Shown: positions 1 through 13,100, numbered from the stretch's first letter. The stretch: DNA of 64,000 nucleotides from Pagrus major (GCF_040436345.1 NC_133230.1:11480197-11544196); one strand, 5' to 3'. Notes: generated by a model not told the origin, from the letters alone. Numbers and translations: made by a program.

Positions 1-1171
1 CAGCTTGAACTTCTGTTTTTTGGCCACTTAAAGGGGAATTCCGGTATTGTCAAACCAGGGCTCCATGTTTAGATATTTTGGTGTCTAAATGACTAAAGAC
101 CATCCGTGAGTGTCTGTGGCCCTGGTTGTGGCTGTATGTCCTGCACCGTTGGCACAAGTTGGCCCTTGTCTGTGACTTTTCAGCTGACTGACTGTGTGGG
201 ATCAGTGAGTCAAATCCATCTGGCAGTTCAGCTAAGCCAATCACTACATGATTTCAACCATTTAGTGCAGTTTCTCCTTATTGTTCTCCTCCACCTCTTT
301 CCCAGTACCATTTGTAACTTTCCATCAGACATATTCTCGATTAGAGGTGGCTTCATTAGCAACAATGGTCTCCAAAAACCCTGTTTTATCATAAAAACAT
401 TTTTTTAAACCGCAGTCTTCCAGTTTTCTTTTTGTAAATGAGGAATACAGAATACCGCAACCTGGTGGTGTGGAGAGTTATTCCCAAAAACATCCTTTTT
501 GTTTAACCAGAAACAGTCGCTATTCTTCTCCCAGAAGCCACCAGATTCCATTTACAGAAACAGTCATTTTATCATCGTAAACACACACTTCATTAAAACT
601 CGATAGAAACAAAATAAAACTCACCAAAACCTTGGATCGTCTTTCTATCACTCCAAAAATAATGAACTCTGGTTTGGTTGAAATAAACCCTTAATTCGCA
701 GAGTAACATGTGAAAAGAGGATCTAACGTGAGAGTAGAAGCAGGGGAAAACAGCATTTAGAGCCAGAGCATTTTCACATATAACGTGCTAAATTAAGGGT
801 TTATTTCGAGGTGGTGATTACCGGAAAAACAAGCATGGTTTTGGCAAAAAAATTTAGTTCCTGTCGAGGTAAAATCCCGACAATCTCAGCCTGTCAGCGG
901 CAAAAACAAGCATGTTTAGTGAAGCGATCTACTGGACTGATTACAAAACTTTCTGTTCCTCTCAGTCATTACACACCAAATTAATTTTATAGGAGATTGC
1001 TAGGATTTAAGTAGGAAATTGAATTTTGAATTGGATCTAAACTGCCTCTATATTTATCTTTCACTTGTCAGTTAGTGTCATATGCATTGACTCCTGGATA
1101 TCTTTTGAACAAGATAAGATTATAAAACCAGGTCACATTTACATAACTTTCCCACAAGTGAGCCAATACTC

Positions 1172-1235
<64 letters not shown>

Positions 1236-1238
1236 CAC
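1172..1238. repeat. (CA)n / (CACG)n microsatellite
   Basis: An array of CA dinucleotides is interrupted by about five CACG units near 1,204-1,222. It produces meaningless Thr-His open frames. Confidence 0.95.
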
Positions 1239-2408
1239 GATATGTCCATTCTCAGCTATAAACGCTCCATTCACAGTTATACTGAAGAAATTCACACATA
1301 TTACTCTGTTTCTGTGGAAGCCACGTCCCCAGTGACAGACAGTCTGAAGCTGTAGCTGCCAGGTGTGTGTGTGTGTGTGTGGAGCTGTTTCTCTGGCCTG
1401 GACTGTTTGTGCTGAATAATAATATGGACTTAGTCAACTCGTCTGATTTACAGAGGTGGTGAGTCACCACTGGCGTCAGACAGAGGATCAACTCGGTAAA
1501 TATGTAGGTCAGCAACCGACCTCTCCTCTTATGATACTGCTGATGTAGACACACCGCTTTGGTTTTGGTTTGTTTTCATCTGAAAACTGTATTGACTTTA
1601 CTTAACCCTCTTAACTTTCATAATGTGCATGAATCACTGGAACTTTTACCCCAAAACTTATCCTCAATTCCAACCCTAACCATAAAATCCTTACTTTTTT
1701 CAGTGGGGGCTGGCTAGGCTGTACTCAGCTCGATCACACCGTCCACTCAATGCAGTAACATAAACACATGTAAACCTTCCTAAAACAATAGTTATAATAT
1801 TGATTATACACAGTATGCCTCTCGATGTTCATTGGGAGTAAAAAATCATCCCAACTCAAAGATTCAGATTCAGCTGAACTCTTACAAAAACAAGGAACTA
1901 TAAAAACAGGAATGGAAGCTCACATGGCTCTGACACAATACAGACAGTAAAGCACCAAACTTAAATTGAAAAAGGAAGACAGGAAAGTTCAGCATTCCTC
2001 TGAAAAAAAAACAAAAAAACAGATCAAATTCAGAGTTACTATAAAGTCAAAGTTTCTGTTTGACCAACACTTTGACGGCCAGATTTCTATTGAATCTGTG
2101 TCGGCTTTCTTGGTCCCGCAAGCTGAACCATGATGTTGTAGTAACTTCACGGCTGTTATGTTAATCATGAGGCCAAAATGTCGAAATGTCCATTTCTACA
2201 CAGGAAATATTTAAATCCAAGCCACTTTAAGCAGATTACAGTGAGACTTTGTACCATTTAAAGGGTTTATATGTGACTTTTGTAACAGTAATACACGTAG
2301 AGAAGAGTTATATTTAGTGAAATAACTCAATGTCAGTTTGTATAATAGATAATAGATCTCTACTCTCTCTCACTGAACAAAAATTAAGCTAAAGTAACCC
2401 TGATATAA

Positions 2409-3057
2409 CATGTGTATATATTGTTAATAGTTTACTATTCTGTGTTTTTGTACATAGTGTTTTTAACATTTTTGATCATTTAGATAATGTTACAGATTTA
2501 CACCAGTGGGACCCAAACACAGAGACACTGGCAGGCAGGCGATCTTGAACGAAAAGTGAGCTTCAATAGCAAAAAGCTGAAATACTAATCCAAAAATGGA
2601 GTAACAAAAGGCAGATGAGAAAACAAGATAATTCCAAGAAAGGACAGCAAAGCAAAGTGCAAACCAGAAATATCGAGAGGAATCAGGCACCAAAAGCCAG
2701 AAACACACGACGGGAAGATGACACTGGAACACAAGGACAAAACAGACAAAGAAAGAGGGGAAGACGGGAAAACAGACAAAGGGAGGAAATGAAAAGCTGT
2801 GCTCGTCATTTAAACCCCTTTTCCAGGAATGAGGTCAGAGCTTTAGTGCCTGCTTTCACAAGAACAGTGTACGTCAGTCACTTTCATTTTTGGCAAAACT
2901 CTTTCAAGCACCAAGTGTAGAAAAGAGCCATAGCGACCTAACGGTAGTGTGTGTCCAGCTAACATCGCTAACGGTTATCTATCTATCTAAAGGATCAAAA
3001 ATGTTAAAAAAACTATATACCACACAAACTATAAACTATTAACAATATATACAAAGT
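2409..3057. mobile_element. Possible MITE-like element with long imperfect terminal inverted repeats
   Basis: Bases 2,409-2,475 (GTGTATATATTGTTAATAGT, later TTTTAACATTTTTGATCA) are found again as an imperfect reverse complement at 2,993-3,057 (ATCAAAAATGTTAAAA, later ACTATTAACAATATATAC). The two arms are about 65 bases long and enclose some 520 bases of purine-rich, apparently non-coding sequence. I see no transposase frame inside. The arrangement fits a non-autonomous DNA element or an old inverted duplication; target-site duplications are not clear. Confidence 0.4.
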
Positions 3058-4837
3058 GAACTGTGAAAAGTGAAGTGTTTTAACTAAGTGAGCGTTAACA
3101 ATAGTCATATACTGTAGAGCTGGCACCGCAAGCAACAGGACGTGCAGTTTGTAAAGCAGATGTACGTCACACTTCGTTGTTGAAGTAGAGGATACCAGTC
3201 AATGGTGAGTATTTAACATTAGCCACTGTAAGCTATTGGTCATACCAGTCACACTTTGAGGCTCCCCATAAGCACATTTCACGGCCTACGACCTGTTGAA
3301 TGCCCCTCAGTGTATGTCAGAATTAGGAAAAAGTGTCTCCACCTCTGCCCCACTCAGAGACTGGGTGTAAAGTTACAGATCTCTCCGTTTTGCAGTGGCC
3401 AGCTGGGCAGTGCCTACTAACCTACATTACTCACAATGTTAGGTTTCATGATGAAGCACAGTGGGCGATCTTGTTGCTCGGAACCTGCGTGTTACCTCCT
3501 GAACCTTGTGGGTGACCTGTGTGTGACGTAGCGTCGGGGGTTTGTTGTGAGTGTTGCCGCAGCCACAGAGTGCATGCTGTTAGTGGTACTTTAGTCGGCC
3601 ATAAAGTGTCTGGATAGGCTCAGATGGCAGCTTAATAGTTGGCTACTGAACAGCTGTGTGTTGTGTTCGCTGCCACAGAGGAAAAATAAAAAGTCTGTGT
3701 TCCCTGCGCCCAAACACACACCATGACGTCATCTAACATAACCTACATTTCTTGCCCCCCCCCCCCAAGTTGGCACCAACAGGTATGACACACAGTCACG
3801 GAGAGAAAAATGGCATAAATTTACAGATATATGCAAAGATACCACAGGGACGCTCTGGCCTTCCCCTGTGACAATACCAGTATAACAAAACAAAACCACA
3901 GCAGAAAAATATCACCAAATATCTGCGTTCCTACTTCCCACACACACATAGAAACACACACACATAGAAACACAAACACAGTGAATCACTCCTGCTTTCT
4001 GACATGAAACTAACGCCTCTCATTTGTTCCAGAAACCTAACGAGAGCTGCTCTACCTCCAAAACCCATCTGACTCTCCCCCCCTCCGACCACAGGGCCAG
4101 CCTTTACAGACCGCTAACCCAGTTACAGTTTCACACTCAACTTCCCCAGCCCCTCTTTCTCTCTCTGACAGTCTTGTCTTCAATCCAGACAGAGCAATAC
4201 TGGCACACTCTGAAGCAATACTGTTTATGTGAAATCAAGGCAATTACGGTAGAAAGAATGAGGAAGTAATCCAACAGCAATTGAGCAAGTGATTTGATGC
4301 ATCAGAGAGAGAAAAGGGTTCATAGATGATGACTTCTTCAGTCACAACCAGATGTTTAAGCTTTCATTTTAATCCTAACAAACACAAACTTCATTTATTT
4401 TTTTTAGGCTTGAAAAACGGATCTTAATGACAATACGTTCCTCATCAGAAATTTAAAAAAACTTGAGCAACACTTCCTGAATTAAATCAAGCATCTATCA
4501 TAGATCATGATCACGGTTTTTTACCTCACACAATCTAGTTTAGTTTCTGTTTCTCGCAATTTCTTAATAGTTTATATTAATTGCACAAGATGAATTCCCT
4601 AAAGGGCAAAAGAGTTCATTACAGTTCTGGCACACTAAGTGCTCTGAGGCTCTCCGTGTGCTTAATCTCCCATCAGATAACTTGATAATCTCACACTCAC
4701 AGGAGGATGGAAGGCGGAAACTGGCACAGATGAGCCAAGACAAACACCTTAAATGCCAACTACAACCTCTATAACATTCACTATGTACGTAATGGACGGC
4801 AGTTCAACTCTGAAATTCCCCTCTGATCACTGAAAGA

Positions 4838-5000
4838 ATAAATTGATGAATCTATTAACCGACTGACATCTCAATCTGACAAGTCAAACATTTGCTGGTT
4901 CAAGCTCAGAAATGATAAAGATTTGTTGTTTTTCCCTGTTTTAAGATGACTGTAACTCTTTGGGTTTTGGATTGTTATAGTGTTGCAACAACCAATTTGA
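4838..5000 (+). repeat. Dispersed repeat family A, degenerate copy
   Basis: It shares the block GTCAAACATTTGCTGGTTC and the following 'TTTGGGTTTTGGATTGTTA' type segment with copies at about 12,885, 17,995, 19,125, 32,515, 35,858, 49,105 and 50,200. Better-preserved copies carry ATTAATCGA-type AT-rich ends and a GACGTCATCTTGGGCTTT block. Confidence 0.5.
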
Positions 5001-5558
5001 AGATGACTACAAATGAATTGATTGCAAAAATATCAGTTGTAGTCTGACAATGAAGACTGGGAGAAAATAAGTAGCAGCAGTCTAAATAAACTATTAGATA
5101 ATATCATACAAACAGAAATATGTAGACAAAGAAATCATGAAACGAGCACAGATGAGATCTTGAGGATTAAATCACAGACCGTGACTTTTAAGCGGACTGT
5201 AAGGAGCCTCTAGCTGGTTATGAAACAGTCTCAGACTCTATATGACCTACATGAGTAAATGAGACATCAGGAAGAAGATGTCTAGATAGTTATTATAGTT
5301 TTTCTTGATACCTGTCACTGGGTCAGATTCTGACTTATACAGGTTGGATAAATCATAAAATAAAACTATTTTTATGGCAGAGTGCTGAGGATGATTTGTG
5401 GAGTCAGCCTGAAGAAAGACGCTGCTCTGTAGTCTGGTGGTACGGCAAGAAAGTAAAGTCAACTTCAACAAGATCAAGAAAAACAGCAGCAGTAGAAGCT
5501 TTAAATAACAGAGAAAGCATTAAGGACAGAGCCGTAAACATCATTGATAGCTTCTTAC

Positions 5559-6220
5559 CCGCAGTCAGGCGCTGGGCACCATCGGCAGTCTGGATCGGAG
5601 GCGAGGCACCTCCGCAGCAGAAACTCCTCATACTTCTCCAGCAGGGCCGCGTCATCCAAGATGTCTGCCACCTGTTGCGGGGCCAGTCTCTCGGCACACT
5701 CGGGGCAGCTCAGCTGGACTCGACTCTCTGTGATTTCAATGCGGAGGTACTGCCGCAGGCAGCAGAGGCAGGAGCGGTGGCTGCACCCCAGCAGCTCAGG
5801 GAGCTGCTCAGCGGGCTGGCGCACCAGGCACAGGGGGCACTCCAGGAGGTTGCCCTCCCCGGAGGAGGGGGCTCCACCCAGGGACGGCTGGCTGGAGGAG
5901 AGTGGCTTTGAGGGGGTGCTGGAGGCAGCATCCTGGGGGGTCGTGGCGGCTGTGGTGGTGGTTGTTGTGGGCGTAGCAGAGGCAGCAGCGGGTGCTGAGC
6001 TCAAGGCAGATGGGAGAAGTTGTTGCTGTGTGTGGTGGAGATGAGATAAAGGGGTGGCCGCTCCAGCCTTGGGGCCTCTGGTGCTCCGAGAGCCCCGTTT
6101 GCTGTGGAAGAGGCTGTGGAAGGAGATGCGGCCCTGGCGTTTGCCCGCCGCACGGCACTTAGGGTTGGGAACGCCGCTCACTGAGGAGTGAGGTGACTCT
6201 GAGTCCTTTTCTGATCCCAT
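5559..6220 (-). CDS. rnf19b: RNF19B, first coding exon (N-terminus and RING1 of an RBR E3 ubiquitin ligase)
   Basis: RNF19B is a RING-between-RING E3 ubiquitin ligase, membrane-anchored in mammals and known there as NKLAM. Translation from the ATG at 6,220 begins MGSEKDSESP, the conserved start of RNF19B, so I prefer it to the in-frame ATG at 6,268. Residues 1-120 are a basic, low-complexity stretch rich in Ser, Ala, Thr and Pro. A C3HC4 RING1 follows at about residues 128-175, with Cys128, Cys131, Cys146, His148, Cys151, Cys154, Cys172 and Cys175. The exon ends in the conserved DCRWCPAPDCG segment at a good donor (GG|GTAAGA), leaving phase 2. The IBR, RING2 and transmembrane parts are not in this window. 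A likely acceptor TGTCAG|GGG places the exon's 5' edge near 6,259, giving about 39 bases of 5' UTR. Identity is secure to the RNF19 family; RNF19B rather than RNF19A rests on the N-terminus and on AK2 as neighbour. Confidence 0.93.
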
Positions 6221-7321
6221 TTTCCCAGAAGAGACAAACACAGGGCCAGTTATTGTCCCCTGACACAAGTTAATGTACCGCAGAGGGACACTCAGCTACA
6301 CAAACACACACTCTGTCGCACACACAAGGGAGGATCTGTCCCCTTGTGAAGCCAAACTGGAATGCAAATGCTATTGAAGTTCCTGTTACAGTACCTTGAG
6401 TCAGTCCTTTTCTTCCTTTTATGTGCAAAGAGCTATCAGGGGGAGATAACAGAGAGGCAAAAAACTGAAAATGAAAGAGATTGCGCAAGTTCAGAGTGAA
6501 AAAAAAATTCCCCTTCGGCTGCTGGAGTTTTCTGAAACTCGGTGGTCAAAAGGTTCACAGAGAAGAAAAACTACCTAGTCTTTCATGTAGCAGGCAGAGA
6601 TCGAGGTCAAACATTACTGAGATTCTGACTGTCATACACAAAGATTAATGTCACTTCCAATAAATGACTCTCCTTAAAAATAAAGGCGTGTAAAAAAAGA
6701 AGGAAACAGAAAAATCCTCCGGGTAGAGTTCAGTCTGAATGTTGTTGTAATTCCTCAGCTTGGCTCTGATTCTCTTCAGCTGCTTTCAGAGCGTCTCCTC
6801 AGCTCGTCTTCCTCTCGTTCTCGTTGAACGCCGGTGTCTCTGAACGGTCTTTTCTGTCAGGAAGAAGAGAGCAGGAAGTTAGCACAAAGAGCATGCTCAG
6901 TATGACACACACCTCTCTTCCTCCCTCTGCTCTCTCTCTGTGTCTCTCTCTGCTCTCCTTCAATTCGACCATTAACTCTTCTGACCCTGAACTGATCATC
7001 TCGCTGTGCTAATTACATTTAAATAGACAGATTCATACTCATATAAGTGTGTGTTAATTAACCGTAATCAAACGGTTAAAAATGTCATGAGGAGACACAC
7101 GTCAAACCCGACACTTAAACACGTGACATCATCAACCAGTCGGACCAATCATGTATTCATGTGAAACCAGTGTCTCTCTCTCTCCCTCTTTCTCTCCATC
7201 ACGCTGAGCACCGCAAGCTCTTCCTCCACTTCACACTGCGCTGCTAGTGCCGTTGCCATGGTGATGCTCACTGCGAGCGAGGCAAACAGCGACCCGCTCT
7301 GTGACTCTGGCACTTATGTAT

Positions 7322-7359
7322 ACACACACACACACACACGCACACACACACACACACAT
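7322..7359. repeat. (CA)n microsatellite
   Basis: A CA dinucleotide array with one CACG interruption. The region from 7,380 to 7,650 continues as loose CA-rich sequence with an AT dinucleotide tract near 7,428-7,441. Confidence 0.9.
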
Positions 7360-7705
7360 AGCAGGGCACATACTGATAAATGCACACACAAGTAAACACT
7401 CACACACACACGTACATGTTGTATTCTATATATATATATACATGTATACTCACACTCACACTTCTGCATCCAAAAATGGTCAAAATAAAAGCAGACATGA
7501 AAACACACACTCATTAAACGACATGTTCAAACCTGTGAAAGAACACACACACACATGCACAGATGTGAAAACACACACACATACGCGCTCATGAAAAGAC
7601 ACACACTCCAACTTGTAAATGCACACACGCAAGCTGAAAATCACCAGCTTCATACGCACATCCCTGCATGAACAAACACATGTGAAAAGTGATAATTATT
7701 TATGT

Positions 7706-7706
7706 C

Positions 7707-7752
<46 letters not shown>
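7706..7752. repeat. Compound (CT)n(CA)n microsatellite
   Basis: A pure CT run passes directly into a CA run, the same architecture seen at 11,345-11,425 and 11,523-11,610. Confidence 0.9.
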
Positions 7753-8417
7753 TGGAAAGTGATAGGTACACACTCACACGTACGCACAATAATTACATCC
7801 TGGTTCCCCGTTACAATTACAGGCTGTGTGAGCTCTGTTAAGGAGAGACACTTAACGCTCTTACGTGGTGTTAAGTTGCATTTTACGTTTTAATTCAACG
7901 TGTATTTTTGTTGTGTGTTTTAAATTCATCTGAAAGATTACAAAATGTAATGTATTACATATTACTAGTTACTACAATTTGAGAGTATCAAGTTACTTTA
8001 CAATATATCTGTCTGTGCAGAGTAATGCACTACTTTTGCGTTACTTTCAGTTATTAATAATTGTACTTTTGATTTTAATAATTGCAGATTGCGGCATAAT
8101 TCATGATGATTATGGATGATTACATTTTACATCACAATTTTTATTGTCATTGAAGAACTAGGAAAATCACGATGACGTGGCAGTTCTCCTGGTCTCTGCC
8201 AAACAAACACGTTTTATCACATCTGACCAAGCTTTGTAGGCTAGAGCGTCTCTGCAGCACTACTACGTTTCATTAAAACACTGTTTTGTGACACATTTTA
8301 CTTTTATAAAATAATTGCAGTTCTTGCATTTTGGATATTGCACTTTTTGCAATGAATTGTGCAGCCCTCATTCAAAGCTGATTGTTTATCATAACTTTTC
8401 TTCCGTTCTGCTTCCAG

Positions 8418-8522
8418 CTGTGTTTAGAAAACAGCTGAAAAAATGGCTATCTTTCTGAACCGTCAGAGCCGAGTGGATATCCCAACTGGGAGCGCTCGCA
8501 ACACTCCAGAGGCTATTCTGGG
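8418..8522 (+). other. Unassigned exon-like segment inside the RNF19B intron
   Basis: A pyrimidine-rich acceptor (CTGCTTCCAG|CTG) is followed by an ATG at 8,443. Twenty-six codons (MAIFLNRQSRVD...) lead to a donor-like GG|GTGAGA at about 8,523. Codon composition looks less biased than the surrounding intron, but I do not recognise the peptide and find no partner exon nearby. It sits just after a degenerate repeat whose end reads GAATTGTGCAGCCC, so it may instead be part of a mobile element. Confidence 0.25.
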
Positions 8523-10201
8523 GTGAGAACTATAAACAGAAAAAGGTGTCGACACTTTCATGTTCTGGCAGCAACACAATGAAAACAAACATACCCAACA
8601 ACACCGGCCAGGAAGAATAGAAAACATGCCTCCTGTCGGAAGAAGTTAAGTTTTGTTGTCAGACAGTGAGCGATGGACTTGACAGGACAATAGACACAAC
8701 TTGAATTAATTTAATGAAAAACCCTTTTTGGTTCTTTTGATCAGTGGACCATGGCGGATTAAAGGAATATAAATTGACAAGGAATGGACACAAATTGGGA
8801 TTTTATGACAACTTCAAAGGTCGGGAGTCACCACTTTTTCCCATCTTTTTTGCTGACCGTGCTGCAAATCTGAATGAATTATCCCTCGGGTCTTATGGGT
8901 TCTGTTAAATGAACTGAACAACTGAATTGTGGAGAATCTAAACATGTATAGCGTGTTCATATTGACAAAAGTTTAAACATTTATATCCTTCTGAACTAAC
9001 ATTATATTAAACAGGTTGCCAGCAACTCGGTGGTAACGGTAAAACTTTACTGGACATAGTAACTTTAATAATATGACCTCAAATCCTATGAAAAACACAT
9101 TATATTACTCTATTACTGCTTAAAGTAAGCTATTACTGTAACACAGACAAACCAACACTGAACATGCTTCTAAACTTAACTTAATTTAAAAAGACTAAAG
9201 CGGACCAGAACAGACTCTCACAACAGTGCAGATGTTTCCTGGTTTCCTCTCTCTGACCAGCAAATAACTGAGCAGCCTCTCTGACTGACTTAGTGTTCAC
9301 AAATCTGATTATGCTAGTCTAAAGGCCACGCGCACACAACACGCACACACACACACACTGGGTGGCGCTGACCCAGCAAACGTCAGACCATTCAGGAGAT
9401 TGTGACCCAAGTGTGTTCGGGTGATTGGCAGATTAGCTGACCAATCACTGCTGAGGAGCAGGCAGACAGAGAGACGTCTGCCAAGAGTTGGCCTCAGGCT
9501 GAGCTGAAGTCTGAGTCTGTTTGAATTTTCTAGGTCATAAAAAAGGCAGGAAAGCTTCTGTGGTCATTTCAGTGAGCTTTAATGTATATTCACGTGTTTC
9601 TTGGTGTTTTCAGAAACTATCATTAACTACTATTTAAACTACTTTAGTCACTTCTTGGTTGTAGTCATCTAAACAGCTCATTATAAAATACTAACTTTGA
9701 TGATTCACCCTGATTCCTCTGTAAGATAGAGAGGACATGTCTGACACTTCACCAGAAAGTAAAAACTAAAGTCAACCTGCTTGCATGTTTGATATCTAGC
9801 CTATCTAGCCTCATGTTTTATATCTAGCCATCCAGCAGATGTGAGATATTGATAACCTACATTACGACGTCAAGCGGCTGCAGGAAGAGGAAGGAAAAAC
9901 ACTTCAGAGCCGAGGTCTGAAGTCAATAAAAGAGGAGGATTTCCACTGTTACACAGAGGAACTGCTGAAGCCTTTTATGTGCATTTTTTTTTCACACACA
10001 ACTACACGCTGTACACAACACATACACATCCATTTACGGTTGCCATGGCAGCAATCACTCGCCATCTTCTCAGGGTCAAACTGGGTCTTTCGCTGAAATG
10101 TGTGTAAGAGTGTAAAAAGCCAGCAGTTCCTAAATATAAACTCCCACCGGCTGAGTTTGTAATAGCCCTCTCCTCTGCTGCACCCCGAGCATCACACACA
10201 T

Positions 10202-10213
10202 ACACACACACGT

Positions 10214-10243
<30 letters not shown>
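10202..10243. repeat. (CA)n microsatellite
   Basis: CA dinucleotide array, interrupted once by CGTG. Confidence 0.9.
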
Positions 10244-10245
<2 letters not shown>

Positions 10246-11154
10246 TTTCACAGATGGCAGCCTCTGTATGTGTATTTGTGATAAGGCCCTGAGCGCTTAC
10301 TGCTTTTTGATTTTGCCTCTATGTTACAAACCTGAACACACACACACGCACACACACACTCCTCCACAACCTGTTTGTTTTTAGGAATACAGTGGAGGCG
10401 AGGTTCTCGAGTGCTGATAAACATTTCCTGCTTCTCCAAGGAGGATGAAGCGAAAGATCAGAAAGACGAAGAGTTTCTTCATCTTATATCAGATCTTTAT
10501 CTGCTCACTTGTTTCTCATATTTCTCATTAAAGACTCGAGTCTGATCTGCTGTTCCAGTTTGATTAACATCTCCTAGAAGTCTGAGGGTAAGTAAACACA
10601 ACATATTCAGGTGTACGAATACCTGAGGGTGATGTACGGGAACATGAAGAACTGGAACAAGTTTTGGTTTTATCTCTGCGGTTGGATGTTGAACATGTTG
10701 ACGTGTCACAGCAGAAAGAGAACAAGAGTGTATTTCTTTTAATTAAGTCACTTCCCCAGCCTTGATGCTGTGCTTTCTGGTCACTGGAATTAACCATTTA
10801 ACTGAATTAAGCCGTTGGTAATGTTGTTACTTACACCCGTGCATTTCCTGCTTTGACAGGCCAAAATGTCTGCTGACATAGCAGCCTACAAAGTTTTGGT
10901 GTTGCCACCGCAAGAGTACGATCACCTCTGGATTTAAAATGTGAGAGGGGAACAGGGGGAACTTTGTAACTTTGGGTTAGTCATAAGCAAAAACAGGTGG
11001 AAAATTATTATTTTATATATTAAGGCAAACGATAAGTTAATAAACAAATCTTAATCAAATTTAGTCGACATCATTTATGGGAATTATATCAGCGTCCCAG
11101 TTGTTAGATAACAAGAGTCGGGAGATTTGATTGGTTCTCCAAAGAGATTCACAT

Positions 11155-11155
<1 letters not shown>

Positions 11156-11202
<47 letters not shown>

Positions 11203-11209
11203 CGTGCGC
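11156..11209. repeat. (TG)n microsatellite
   Basis: About 22 TG units passing into TGCG units. Confidence 0.95.
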
Positions 11210-11344
11210 TGTAATCATGCCGTCATTTGGCAGATCGGTCTGAACAGCCTGAGAACTTCACAATCTGGACTTGATGTATTATCAACATGCTCACACACAC
11301 TTTGTTCCACACTCGTCCTCCTACTCCACTGCTGCTCAATTCTG

Positions 11345-11417
<73 letters not shown>

Positions 11418-11425
11418 GCACACAC
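11345..11425. repeat. Compound (CT)n(CA)n microsatellite, first of a near-duplicate pair
   Basis: A CT run of about 50 bases is followed by CA units. Together with the array starting 180 bases downstream it makes the longest simple-sequence block of the window. Confidence 0.95.
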
Positions 11426-11519
11426 CAACTAACCTCCTCTAGTCTCACTGCACTGGCAAAGCATTTCTCTTTCTTCTGTCATTTAACTTGTTTCAGTGGC
11501 TCTCTTGTTCTTTTTTTCT

Positions 11520-11522
<3 letters not shown>

Positions 11523-11610
<88 letters not shown>
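11523..11610. repeat. Compound (CT)n(CA)n microsatellite, second copy
   Basis: CT units pass without a break into about 28 CA units. Open frames on both strands here are repeat artefacts. Confidence 0.95.
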
Positions 11611-11611
<1 letters not shown>

Positions 11612-12564
11612 CCAGCTGCTCTCATGCACTACCATCCAGACTCTCAGCCCTCCATCTCTGCTTAAATCTTTCCCTCCTCTCTGTTTTCTAGATATCAAAG
11701 ATTCTGTTGTCTGTTCTGACAAAATGTTCAAATAGATTGATGTTCATGAGCATGTTCATGTCTGTGTGTGTGTGTGTGTGTGTGTTGTGGTTTGTAAACA
11801 AGCATCTCAGTTAACAAAGATCAAGATTAAAATGTTGACTGAGGGCTTCACAGCAGCTACTGTCATACTGTGATTCCCATGATGCACGGATTATGTGGTT
11901 TTGTAGCAGCAGATCTCAGAACTGCCTCTCAGGACAAAGAAGGCTGCTGCTGTTTGATTCTTGCCATCTGTGCCAGGATTGTTCAATAATTAATGTTTTA
12001 TAAATCAAAACAATAATCAAAATTTACTATAATTGTTTCACTGATCCCAGTTCCTAAGCAGAGTATAAGCACAGCGTTGTGACGAGAGAGGAACTAAACG
12101 GACGTAAAGTTGCAACATAAAGACACATTCAGTTTAACTTGGTTTTGCAGAAATGTACTTTGCAGAAGTTTATTCTGGTGGTTGGGTTGAAAGATAACAC
12201 TTGCGTCGCATCATGATATACCAATGTCTAAAATTAAAGAGGACACATGGTCTCATATCATGATAACGATGTAATATAAATATATTGCCCAGTCTCTGTT
12301 TTTCCTCTAACCTTTACATCTTCAAGAGCAACTTTATATTTTGGTCTCACTTCTTTGAAGGTTCCCCAGAAAAGCAAAAATCATTAGTATGTTGCTTGTC
12401 CAATCCAACACTTTTGTATTTGGTGGTGTAATAAACGCTGCGACCTCTAAAGGCACCAGTGGAGCTTTTAATCTCGTGTCTTGATGGGACGTTAAAACTG
12501 TAACGCTCAGTGTTCCTAAAACGGCCATAATGAAACCTTACAGCCCAATTCTGGGTTCATAATG

Positions 12565-12576
12565 AGAGAGAGAGAC

Positions 12577-12607
<31 letters not shown>

Positions 12608-12662
12608 CAGAGACAGAGAGAAAGAGAGACAGACACTGAGAGCTGAGAGCTGAGAGCTGAGA
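12565..12662. repeat. (GAGACA)-type purine-rich tandem repeat with GAGAGCT triplication
   Basis: Irregular GAGA/CAGA units end in three to four copies of GAGAGCT at about 12,638-12,662. Confidence 0.85.
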
Positions 12663-12884
12663 GTGTCTGGAGGTAATCTGTTCTCAGACACACTGTTCTG
12701 TTTCAGACGGTGAATCTGTGCCTCAGCACTTTGGGATCCTCAAGTCTCTCCCTGCAGGGCCGACCAACATGCTGCGACTGGCAGCACACACACACACATG
12801 CAGTACAGTACATTACAGTATATTTAGACTGTACGAACCACAGATGAAATGATTATAACATTAACTGCATATCAAAATTAACTG

Positions 12885-13100
12885 TCTTTCTTTTTAGTCA
12901 TTTAATAGGTCAAAGTGTGATAAATTGATCTGCTGTCCTGGTTCCAGCTTCTTAAATGTGAGGATCTGTTGTTTTATATCCTTGTTAACTGAATATCTTT
13001 GCTTTTTAGAAAACAAAAAAAAAACAAAAACAAAAACAACCAATTTTGAGACATCATCTAGGGCTCTGTGACATTTTTAGACTACACAAATAATCAAAAG
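12885..13100 (+). repeat. Dispersed repeat family A, copy
   Basis: It carries the GGTTCCAGCTTCTTAAATGT block, the 'AACTGAATATCTTTG' block and the 'GACATCATCTAGGGCTCTGTGA' type segment of family A, interrupted by an A-rich run. Confidence 0.6.

Larger units (their letters stand above)
1..5558 (-). other. RNF19B intron following the first coding exon (repeat-rich, non-coding)
   Basis: This stretch lies 3' of the RNF19B RING1 exon on the minus strand. I find no exon resembling the IBR or RING2 parts of the protein, so it is read as intron and the later exons should lie beyond the left edge. It contains a (CA)n array near 1,172-1,238, a short (GT)n tract near 1,362-1,381, a purine-rich stretch at about 2,600-2,790, an inverted-repeat pair at 2,409-3,057, a short poly-C run near 3,755 and a dispersed-repeat fragment at about 4,838-5,000. 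The long open stretches on both strands near 2,490-2,920 follow from the purine bias and look non-coding. Confidence 0.6.

Noticed and set aside
2490..2920. Overlapping open frames of 74-101 codons on both strands.
   Set aside because: Caused by a purine-rich, stop-poor interior of a repeat-like element; no family resemblance.
5396..6044. Plus-strand open frames opposite the RNF19B exon.
   Set aside because: They are antisense shadows of a GC-rich coding exon; the minus strand gives the recognisable RING protein.
11153..11735. Several long open frames on both strands rich in Ser-Leu, Thr-His, Cys-Val or Arg-Glu.
   Set aside because: They are dinucleotide repeats read in different frames, with no conserved sequence or splice context.
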